From Thermofilum uzonense (GTDB lineage: Archaea > Thermoproteota > Thermoprotei > Thermofilales > Thermofilaceae): a stretch of DNA of 64,000 nt. Where the stretch lies: positions 924,714 through 988,713 of the forward strand of contig NZ_CP009961.1 of the NCBI RefSeq assembly GCF_000993805.1, written 5' to 3'. Shown here piece by piece: positions 43,536 through 50,533 of the stretch. The position numbers and the translations under genes were made by a program. Every line of letters starts with the position of its first letter. The first letter of the stretch is position 1. The notes under the pieces are model-generated. The model did not search any database, was not told the DNA's origin, and worked only from the letters and a program-made list of their open reading frames with translations.

Positions 43536-44084
43536 ATGGCGCCTAAGACATGCTTCCCCCCGATCCACACTATTAGTACGGAGGCATTACTAAAAGTACT
43601 GGGGGGCCTGGCAGGGTTTAAGAGAGTGGTCGTCGAGATAGGTTGTGGTCCTGGAAGCCTGCTTATAGCAATGGCGTTGAGCAGTGATACAGAATACTTT
43701 ATAGGCACGGACATCAGCGACGAATGCATCAAAGCGGCACGCGTAAACTCCATCTTAAACAGAGTCTACTCGAAAACAGACTTCATCGTCTGTGACTCCG
43801 GAAGCTGTATAAGGGATAACTCGGCCGAGCTCTGTTACACGAATCCGCCCTTTCTACCATATGACTTGAGGGATCAACTGGATCTTCCCTTTGCAGGAGG
43901 CCGCGACCTTAAGACAGCTATAAGAATGATAAGGGACTGTTTTAGAGTGTCCAAGCGTGGCGGACTGGTCTTTTATACTCTCAGCGATCTTTCGACTGGG
44001 CTGAGGCTTAAAGCTAGGGGAAGAATAATCCTCGAGGCTAGTGGTCTTGGGGACAGGGTCTACGTCTTTGCGTCTAGACGATAG
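43536..44084 (+). CDS. HemK-like SAM-dependent methyltransferase
   Basis: About 182 residues from ATG 43,536 (GGAGCAG upstream). Motif I VVVEIGCGPGSLLIAMAL, acidic loop GTDISDECIKAARVN, and the catalytic motif CYTNPPFLPYD, which marks methylation of amide or amino nitrogen. Probably a PrmC/HemK- or tRNA/N6-adenine-type enzyme. Divergent from asnS; ends overlapping the MrfA-like helicase by 11 bases. Confidence 0.85.
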   Translation: MAPKTCFPPIHTISTEALLKVLGGLAGFKRVVVEIGCGPGSLLIAMALSSDTEYFIGTDISDECIKAARVNSILNRVYSKTDFIVCDSGSCIRDNSAELCYTNPPFLPYDLRDQLDLPFAGGRDLKTAIRMIRDCFRVSKRGGLVFYTLSDLSTGLRLKARGRIILEASGLGDRVYVFASRR

Positions 44085-46308
44085 GCTTTCCGCTTCTCGT
44101 CCTATGAGATGATATAAGCTTTAATTCAAGGGTTTCGCCTAGTATCCGGGCGGCCCTTCTCCTTGAAAGTATCCTGTTGTTGTTTCCACAATAGGGTGAA
44201 AATATGCAGCGTGGACAGCCGTCCTCACAAGTACACCTTGAAACGATATCGTAGGCTTTCCTTATGACGTGCTCCATCCTCGAGTAGAGGGCCTTGGTTA
44301 CCCCTGAGCCGCCTGGGAAAGCGTCATAGATGTAGATGTGCCCCGAGGGAAAGCTTATACCACCCATGTCTGTTGGAGCCGCGCCTAGAACCAGTTGCCC
44401 AGCATATATGAGCGCGTGTTCAACTGCGTGGAAGGCCTCGGCGTTTTGGAGCTCGCTCCAGTCGGATACAGCGGGAAACTCGAGGAGGATGCCTTTGGTA
44501 GAGAAGCGATATTCGAGCTCCTTGTCTAGTAGCCGCTGGTTTATCGTTTGCCCCTCTGGAAACGTCTTTGTAACATATCCGTAGACTACATCCGTGACGG
44601 TTAGGTCGAGGTAGTAAATCTTCACGCCCATAACCTCCCCCTCCTGATGTACAGCTCCCTCCTCGGGTAGCGTATAGTAGAGGGGAGAGGTGGTCACAGG
44701 TGGTATACTCTTTGGGAGTGGTTTAACGATCACTTTTCCACCCTCAAAGCGCAGGGATAGAAAGCTCCTTCCGGAGTGGAGGTATATGGCTCCAGGAAAA
44801 AGTTCTTTGATTGCCATCTGTTTTTCCCGGAACCCGATGAGTTTACCCGTGTCGCTGTATATCTTGACCTGCTCGCCCACACCCCTAAGGTTCTCGTGCT
44901 CTCGTAGAAACCTTATCCCAAGCCTTGTGGCACGGATAAACCCGTCTCTCGCAATTTTTAGATAACCCATCCTCAGAAGCTCCTCCAGCTGTTGTTTTTC
45001 AGACGGGTATAACTCTTCAAGCTTCAGAGGACTGTCGAGGGCCATGGCTATAAGGTGCGTCTTCATCACCTCATAGTTCACTGGCTCTAGGAATACTGGA
45101 TCGGGAGCCTGACCATAGAATTCCTGTGGATTTCTCTCATAATACGAGCTTATGGGGTCATTGCCCAAGACTAGAAAGACATACCCGGTCTTATGCCTTC
45201 TTCCCACGCGGCCTGCTCGTTGAAGATACTTCGAGAAGGTAGGTGGAACACCATATAGGATAGCTGCATCGAGCTCACCGACATCTATGCCTAGCTCGAG
45301 GGTAGGAGTTGCAACCAGTGCGTCGAGTAACCCGCTTTTTAGCTGAGACTCAACCTTTCTCCTCTCTTTGGGGAGCAAGCCAGCCCTATGGACGGCGGCC
45401 CTGATTCCCATGCTTGACGCCTGAATTGAAAGCGACTCCGCTATCCTGTGACTGTCAACAAACACCAACGTCCTCAAACCCCTCTCTGTAAGCTTTTTCA
45501 AGAGCCAGAGAACCTCTGAGGTCTTCGACCTTGAACGAGGTGCTAGCATTAGGTGATAGATTGGTGCTTTCCGCGTGCGGCCGGCTTGAACTACTTCCAC
45601 GGCCTCGCCGAAAAGCTTTTCAGCGAATTCACCCGGGTTGCCTATGGTGGCTGAGGCTCCTATGAACAGTGGCGTGGAACTGAGTATCCTCTTGAACCTT
45701 CGAAGCACGTAGTGGACATGGGAGCCGAAGACACCGCTGTAAATATGTGAGTCATCCATGACTACGAAACGTGTCCTCCGAAACAGCTCTTTGTAATCGG
45801 GCGTAGAGTGAAGAGTTAGGTGGAGCATGTCAGGGTTTGTGACGATAAGCTTTGGGGGATATTCTAGCATTCTCCTTCTTTCTTCCTCTGGCGTGTCACC
45901 ATCAAAAACGCTTGACCTGAAACCAAATATCCCGCCTATATAGAACTCTATTCTCTCTAACTGGTCCCTTGCAAGCGCCTTTGTCGGATATACAAGAACT
46001 CCTAGTATTTCATCCTCATGTATGAGTTTCTCTAAGACAGGCATTAGAAATGCCTCGGTCTTCCCAACACCGGTGCCAGCAACTATGAAGACGTTCCTTC
46101 CTTCTCTTATTTTCCTGATAGCCTCCTCCTGGAACCTATAAAATCTGTAAATTCCTCGCCGCTTTAAAGCCTCTACGAGCACAGGCTCATTTATAACCTC
46201 TTCAACCTTGGAGCCTACTTCGGGCTCTCTTGCATCCTCGTAATACTCGTAGACTACTCTGTGCCCCTCGTCACTCCTTATCTCTTCGAGCAGATCACTA
46301 GCAGACAC
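44074..46308 (-). CDS. MrfA/YprA-like DEAD-family helicase with DUF1998
   Basis: 744 residues. RecA1: FRFYRFQEEAIRKI Q-motif region, Walker A AGTGVGKTEAF, YPTKALARDQ, motif II DDSH (the usual DExH glutamate is Asp), motif III SATIGNP. RecA2: VFVDSHRIAESL, TPTLELGIDVGELDA, QRAGRVGRR. The C-terminal DUF1998 region has a four-cysteine cluster, CTC...CPRC...CGNNN. Bacterial MrfA repairs mitomycin C lesions; this archaeal member may act in DNA repair. Confidence 0.85.
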   Translation of the reverse strand: MSASDLLEEIRSDEGHRVVYEYYEDAREPEVGSKVEEVINEPVLVEALKRRGIYRFYRFQEEAIRKIREGRNVFIVAGTGVGKTEAFLMPVLEKLIHEDEILGVLVYPTKALARDQLERIEFYIGGIFGFRSSVFDGDTPEEERRRMLEYPPKLIVTNPDMLHLTLHSTPDYKELFRRTRFVVMDDSHIYSGVFGSHVHYVLRRFKRILSSTPLFIGASATIGNPGEFAEKLFGEAVEVVQAGRTRKAPIYHLMLAPRSRSKTSEVLWLLKKLTERGLRTLVFVDSHRIAESLSIQASSMGIRAAVHRAGLLPKERRKVESQLKSGLLDALVATPTLELGIDVGELDAAILYGVPPTFSKYLQRAGRVGRRHKTGYVFLVLGNDPISSYYERNPQEFYGQAPDPVFLEPVNYEVMKTHLIAMALDSPLKLEELYPSEKQQLEELLRMGYLKIARDGFIRATRLGIRFLREHENLRGVGEQVKIYSDTGKLIGFREKQMAIKELFPGAIYLHSGRSFLSLRFEGGKVIVKPLPKSIPPVTTSPLYYTLPEEGAVHQEGEVMGVKIYYLDLTVTDVVYGYVTKTFPEGQTINQRLLDKELEYRFSTKGILLEFPAVSDWSELQNAEAFHAVEHALIYAGQLVLGAAPTDMGGISFPSGHIYIYDAFPGGSGVTKALYSRMEHVIRKAYDIVSRCTCEDGCPRCIFSPYCGNNNRILSRRRAARILGETLELKLISSHRTRSGKPIV

Positions 46309-46354
46309 ATAAATTAAATAGCTTTGGGGGAGTTATAAATCCCGTACGAGTCTA

Positions 46355-47053
46355 ATGATAGAGGAAATCCACATAGACGTACTTGTCGACGACATACCCT
46401 CTGTTGAGGATCTACTACCCTTACACGGTCTCTCGATATATATTGTGACTAGGGATGACAAGGGCGTTTTCAAGCGTATTCTCTTCGACACGGGGCCAGA
46501 CTCAAAGATCCTTTTTAAGAACGCTGAAACTCTTGGCGTGCAACTCAAGCCCGATCTAATATTTGGAAGCATGCCGCACTGGCATCACATAGGAGCCTTA
46601 GACAAATTCCGGGAAGCTGTACACGTTATCCCTAGCCCTCCTCTCGCACACGCATCAAAAAGAGGGTTAACCCACTTACCGGGAGTCGAGGGAGCATATG
46701 TGCTTCATGGAGACACCCACTGGAACGAGCAGGGACTCGCCTTAATGACACGTAAGGGATGGGTGGTTTTCCTCGGGTGCAGCGTTCACGGCTTGCGGAG
46801 GACCTTTGGTTCAAGCCTGCTGCGACTTGGAAGGATCTGGGGACTTATCGGGGGCTTAAACATCTCGACAAGGGATAACGTAAACTTGTCTTTCTTAAGA
46901 AAGCTAAAGGGAAAAGGGTTACAGCTAGTTATGCCCCTGCACAGCGTCAGCATGGATGCCCGAAAAATAATTTTAGATGGGATTAATATGATCGATTTCG
47001 GCTACGAGGTAAGCGGATGTGGCGTCCAGTCAGATTTTAGTTTCTATAAATAA
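46355..47053 (+). CDS. MBL-fold protein with degenerate metal site
   Basis: 232 residues resembling COG1237 metallo-beta-lactamase-fold proteins: LFDTGPDSKILFKNAETLGV, then SMPHWHHIGAL where the family has SHxHxDHxGG, so the first His is Met and the Asp is His; GCSVHG replaces GCSHPG, shifting that histidine. The closing VMPLHSV still supplies a histidine. Normal length. Divergent from the helicase; its end overlaps the protease start by 35 bases. Probably altered or absent metal chemistry. Confidence 0.75.
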   Translation: MIEEIHIDVLVDDIPSVEDLLPLHGLSIYIVTRDDKGVFKRILFDTGPDSKILFKNAETLGVQLKPDLIFGSMPHWHHIGALDKFREAVHVIPSPPLAHASKRGLTHLPGVEGAYVLHGDTHWNEQGLALMTRKGWVVFLGCSVHGLRRTFGSSLLRLGRIWGLIGGLNISTRDNVNLSFLRKLKGKGLQLVMPLHSVSMDARKIILDGINMIDFGYEVSGCGVQSDFSFYK

Positions 47054-48164
47054 CGCAGTATATCTCGGAGCCATACTATTCATTTATGCGGGAATAATAA
47101 TTGTCCAAAGGTTAAAGCCACAGGCCCTTGAGAAGCTTGGAATTAGTCTGGAGGGGGCAGTCATACTGCTCAAGACCAGGAGACTCAACACGATTATAGT
47201 TTCCTTTGCAGGTAGGCATCCCAAGCTGATACGTCTCTTAGGGGATGTCTCGACGATCATAGGGATAGGCTTGATGATCTTTGGACTTTTTTATTTCCAT
47301 GCAAATCTTGTCAGCTTTTTTATCCGTCCCGAAGCGGCTAGCCCCGTAGCGCCTATCATACCGGGGGTTACTCTGGGCTTGGATGCTCTCCCATACTTTC
47401 TCATCGCCGTCTTCTTAACAATAGTACCGCATGAACTGGCCCACGCGTTTGCCGCTTCAGCTGAAGGGCTACCCTTGAAGTCTACAGGACTCTTCCTTGC
47501 CCTGGTCTTCCCCGGTGGCTTTGCTGAGATTGATGAGGAAAAACTTGGTAGTGCAAGCCTGCGTGCGAAACTGAGAGTCCTCTCGTCGGGCAGCTCGGCA
47601 AACCTGGCGTCCTTCATCGTTTTCGCTCTCCTAACCTCTCTACTAATCCAGCCCACAGGAGTCCTTATTGCTTCAACAATACCTGGCTATCCAGCTCAAG
47701 GAATACTGGAGCCCAACGACGTGGTGATTGCAGTTAATGGAGTCCCGACAAATACGCTTCAGGACTTCACAAGAGTAATGGAGACCACAAAGCCCGGCGA
47801 GGCGGTTCTTCTCACAGTCAAGAGAGGGAATGAAATTAAGAGCATTGAAGTAATCTTGGCTCCACGTCCCGGAAACACCTCTAGGGGCTTCCTGGGTGTT
47901 CAGATCCAGCAGGCAGTGAATAATCCTCTTCTCTACAATGTTCTATACTGGTGTTTAGTTCTTACTTCAAGCGTAGCTATTATAAACATGCTTCCTGCCA
48001 TACCTCTAGACGGCGGACGGATTCTCCAGGCGTTGCTGGAGAAAATGTTTTCAGCTGAGAAGGCCAAGAAGCTTGCTTTCAGCATAACAATTTACACAGC
48101 ACTTATCGTCGTCCTGAACATCGCGTTTTCAACAAACTTTTATGGACTTGTACCGTTTCCGTAA
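47019..48164 (+). CDS. Site-2 protease-type M50 metalloprotease with PDZ domain
   Basis: 381 residues, about six transmembrane helices. Zinc motif VPHELAHAFAAS (HExxH) in an early helix, then a PDZ domain at ~205-290 (GILEPNDVVIAVNGVPTN), and the second metal motif NMLPAIPLDGGRILQ (NxxPxxPxDGG). Cleaves membrane-anchored substrates within the bilayer. GTG at 47,019 overlaps the MBL gene; no ATG occurs before the first helix, so coupling to the MBL gene is likely. Confidence 0.9.
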   Translation: MASSQILVSINNAVYLGAILFIYAGIIIVQRLKPQALEKLGISLEGAVILLKTRRLNTIIVSFAGRHPKLIRLLGDVSTIIGIGLMIFGLFYFHANLVSFFIRPEAASPVAPIIPGVTLGLDALPYFLIAVFLTIVPHELAHAFAASAEGLPLKSTGLFLALVFPGGFAEIDEEKLGSASLRAKLRVLSSGSSANLASFIVFALLTSLLIQPTGVLIASTIPGYPAQGILEPNDVVIAVNGVPTNTLQDFTRVMETTKPGEAVLLTVKRGNEIKSIEVILAPRPGNTSRGFLGVQIQQAVNNPLLYNVLYWCLVLTSSVAIINMLPAIPLDGGRILQALLEKMFSAEKAKKLAFSITIYTALIVVLNIAFSTNFYGLVPFP

Positions 48165-48173
48165 GGGGTTCGT

Positions 48174-48596
48174 ATGAAAATAGATAATTTTGAAGATATT
48201 CTCCCAATAGTGATGCCTGCACTCATAGCCTCTATTTTCACCTTCGTCCCCATTGAGAATTTCTTAAGCGCGTATTTGGTGCCCCCTAGCTTTGCATGGT
48301 ACGTGCCATGGAGGGGGGTTGTCGTCTCATTAATACTATGGTTGATAAGTGGCGCAATATACACTGAGAAATACTACTGGTTAAAAATGTTTTTCCTAGG
48401 CTCGGCGATCTCCTTCACAGTTTTCCACTACTGGCATTTGTTTATCTTGTCGCATTATCTCAGTGTACGTCTCTACCCTCTCGTATACTTTACCGGAGCA
48501 AGTCCCCCCATAGTTGATCTCGGCCAGGTTGTTATGATACTAACACTCTTCTCATTTAAGGGAGAAATATCTACTCTTGGTAGAAAGATTACCTGA
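48174..48596 (+). CDS. Integral membrane protein of unknown function
   Basis: 140 residues, four hydrophobic stretches: DILPIVMPALIASIFTFV, WRGVVVSLILWLISGAIY, MFFLGSAISFTVFHYWHLF and VVMILTLFSFKG. No family recognised. Starts 9 bases after the site-2 protease stop on the same strand, so probably part of that operon; ends overlapping the RuvBL gene convergently by 8 bases. Confidence 0.65.
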   Translation: MKIDNFEDILPIVMPALIASIFTFVPIENFLSAYLVPPSFAWYVPWRGVVVSLILWLISGAIYTEKYYWLKMFFLGSAISFTVFHYWHLFILSHYLSVRLYPLVYFTGASPPIVDLGQVVMILTLFSFKGEISTLGRKIT

Positions 48597-49914
48597 GCAT
48601 TTTCTCCTCTAGCTCTTTAAGATAGCTCGAAGACTCGGCCGTGCTTATGAACAATCTAGAAACCTCGGCTACGTCTTCCCTAGATACTTTTTCCCTCCCA
48701 TTCTGTTTAGCATAGAGCAGAGCTGGGGAGAGCAGTTGCGTCGCATACCTCAGGCTTTTCTCAGCTCCAAGTTTCACTAGCTCTTCAAGTGCGTCAGCCT
48801 CGAGCTCCACTCCCTCCTCTCGCGCCCTAACTTTTATTATCTCGCGAATCTCATCTGGAGTGTAGGGTCGCGTTCTGATAATGAGTAGCCTGTCTAGAAG
48901 GTCTAGAGGCATACCGTGTGGCGCCTCTATGTCTGTGCCCCTTATCCTTGTGTAGCCACGGTTAGTTGCCAGTATAATTATAGGGCTGAGCTCGCTCTCC
49001 ATTGCTCTCGAGAGAAAACTATATGTCTCTATGTCCAACATGTGCGCATCGTCTATGAAGAGAACTCCTGGTACGAGCTCTGCCTTTTTAGCTTCAACCC
49101 ACTCCTTGACAGTCTTGTCAACACGTGCTCTGGCATCTGGAGGTATCTCTTTCTGGGATGGAGCTCCGAAGAAGATCGAAAGTATACTGTCGCTGCGGCT
49201 CTCCATCACATCCAGGTCGTGGAGGGTCAGGGTGTACACGAACTCCTTCTCCTTGTATATCGGTCCACTCGGCACTTCAACGATGTCCTTTGGCTGGACA
49301 TCGAACTCCCCATATCCCTTGGCTCTCCCCGCGCGTGATACTCTGCCCGTCTCCTCGTCAATCCATATCACGTCCCCCTCTGTTATGCCCTTTTGGAGAA
49401 TCTGGTAGATTATGTTAGAGTCCACCCTCAGGTTACGTGTTTCTTTCTCAGTCTTGAGAGTTATCGAGCCGCCGACTGGGACCTGGGTGTATGGGTTTAG
49501 GGGATGACGATCATACCGCACATCAAGCTTCTCTAGCACGCCCTCATAGACCCACCGTCTCTCACGAATTCTGACTCCTATCGATTTCCTCATCGCTTGC
49601 ATCAAAACCTCTGTTTTCTTGAGCTCGGCAGAGTAAACCTCGCTACCAGTCAGGGCCATGAAGGGCGTTTCGGGGCCTAGTTCCCTAGCGATGGCCACAG
49701 CTATAGCCGTTTTTCCTGTACCGGGAGGGCCGACGAGAAGTATAGCCCTGCCAGCCATTTTACCTGATCTTATAAGTTGAACGACGAGCCAGGCTGCCTT
49801 TCGGGCTTCTGTCTGGCCTATAAGCCCGTCTCCAACAGGAAGCACTTCCCCATTTCGCACGCCTAGTCCTTTTATATGGCTGTGTGTTCCAACGCGTTCA
49901 AACGTTGCAGACAT
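48589..49914 (-). CDS. RuvBL/TIP49 AAA+ ATPase
   Basis: 441 residues. N-terminal HSHIKGLGVRNGEVLPVGDG is the TIP49 signature; Walker A GPPGTGKTAIAVAIA; a beta-rich insertion of ~150 residues (domain II) including the KKTEVLMQAMRKSIGVRI lead-in; Walker B VLFIDDAHMLD; sensor 1 ATNRG; sensor 2 SLRYATQLLSPA. Homologues RuvBL1/2 form hexamers in chromatin-remodelling and box C/D snoRNP assembly in eukaryotes; archaea carry a single form of unknown role. Lies beside Hjc. Confidence 0.93.
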   Translation of the reverse strand: MSATFERVGTHSHIKGLGVRNGEVLPVGDGLIGQTEARKAAWLVVQLIRSGKMAGRAILLVGPPGTGKTAIAVAIARELGPETPFMALTGSEVYSAELKKTEVLMQAMRKSIGVRIRERRWVYEGVLEKLDVRYDRHPLNPYTQVPVGGSITLKTEKETRNLRVDSNIIYQILQKGITEGDVIWIDEETGRVSRAGRAKGYGEFDVQPKDIVEVPSGPIYKEKEFVYTLTLHDLDVMESRSDSILSIFFGAPSQKEIPPDARARVDKTVKEWVEAKKAELVPGVLFIDDAHMLDIETYSFLSRAMESELSPIIILATNRGYTRIRGTDIEAPHGMPLDLLDRLLIIRTRPYTPDEIREIIKVRAREEGVELEADALEELVKLGAEKSLRYATQLLSPALLYAKQNGREKVSREDVAEVSRLFISTAESSSYLKELEEKMLR

Positions 49915-49940
49915 CGAAAAACTTATTTAGAAGCGATAAT

Positions 49941-50360
49941 TTAAGCCTTTCCTCTCAATCTGACGTTAGGAGTCCAATCGCTTTCGTCTTCAACCGTGAC
50001 TACCATATCTACGCTGAAGAGGGAATCAACTCTCTTGAAAACCCATTTCTGTGCTGAGGAGAACCATACAGCTAGGACAGCTTCTCGCTTTGAGTACCTC
50101 TTGAAAGCGTCCAGGAAACGGAATAACTTTGAAACCTGGAAACCCTTGATCTTAACCTTCTTACCTGATGTAACCTTAACTTCAAAAGCCACGATTCTGT
50201 CCTCTATATTGTTTACCATAAAAACATCGGGGAAGTGCTCTCCCACCCCGCTCACAGGTACTCTAAAGACGTGGTTTTCCGGGTTTGTGGAAAGGAGTTT
50301 GACAAGCCTCCTCTCGACGTTGAACGCGTTTCGCCGCCTTGCCACGACCTCGCTAACCAT
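49941..50360 (-). CDS. hjc: Holliday junction resolvase Hjc-like
   Basis: About 139 residues from ATG 50,360 (MVSEVVARRRNAFNVERRLV). Nuclease core: Glu in FNVERRLVKLL, Asp in GEHFPDVFMVNN, ExK in VAFEVKVTSGKK, then KGFQVSKLFRFLDAFK. Resolves four-way DNA junctions. The frame is open to 50,387 but TTTAAA 30-40 bases upstream fits the shorter start. Codirectional with and 26 bases upstream of the RuvBL gene. Confidence 0.85.
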   Translation of the reverse strand: MVSEVVARRRNAFNVERRLVKLLSTNPENHVFRVPVSGVGEHFPDVFMVNNIEDRIVAFEVKVTSGKKVKIKGFQVSKLFRFLDAFKRYSKREAVLAVWFSSAQKWVFKRVDSLFSVDMVVTVEDESDWTPNVRLRGKA

Positions 50361-50390
50361 ACCTTTACACGTTTTTCTTTGAAACAAACT

Positions 50391-50399
50391 AATTTAAAG
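50391..50399. promoter_or_regulatory. Shared TATA element between hjc and sRNA/lhr region
   Basis: AATTTAAAG; the TTTAAA core is palindromic. On the minus strand it sits ~26-30 bases before a transcript start just ahead of the hjc ATG; on the plus strand the same spacing points to 50,421, the first base of a C box-like motif. Confidence 0.35.
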
Positions 50400-50420
50400 A
50401 TACTCGCCTTTTTATATCGG

Positions 50421-50471
50421 ATGATGAAAGTCATGCAAGCGCGATTGGTGAGCTTGTCCTGGGGTATCTGA
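50421..50471 (+). ncRNA. Candidate C/D box sRNA
   Basis: ATGATGA (50,421-50,427) matches the C box consensus RTGATGA and CTGA (50,468-50,471) matches the D box, 40 bases apart. Between them TGGTGAG (about 50,446-50,452) could be C', with a weak D' just before it. The interval is intergenic, upstream of lhr. The terminal stem is weak and I could not match the guides to rRNA with confidence, so this is tentative. Confidence 0.35.
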
Positions 50472-50533
50472 CACTGCAAAGCCCTACACCTCGAGACCCT
50501 TAATCCACCATAAGTGTTTTTATCCCCCTTTTC

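Noticed and set aside
43424-43753. N-terminal extension of the AsnRS frame
   Set aside because: Overlaps the divergent methyltransferase coding region; ATG 43,423 has a strong ribosome site and starts the OB fold.
49031-49418. Plus-strand open frames opposite the RuvBL gene
   Set aside because: Shadows of a clearly coding minus-strand gene; no family resemblance.
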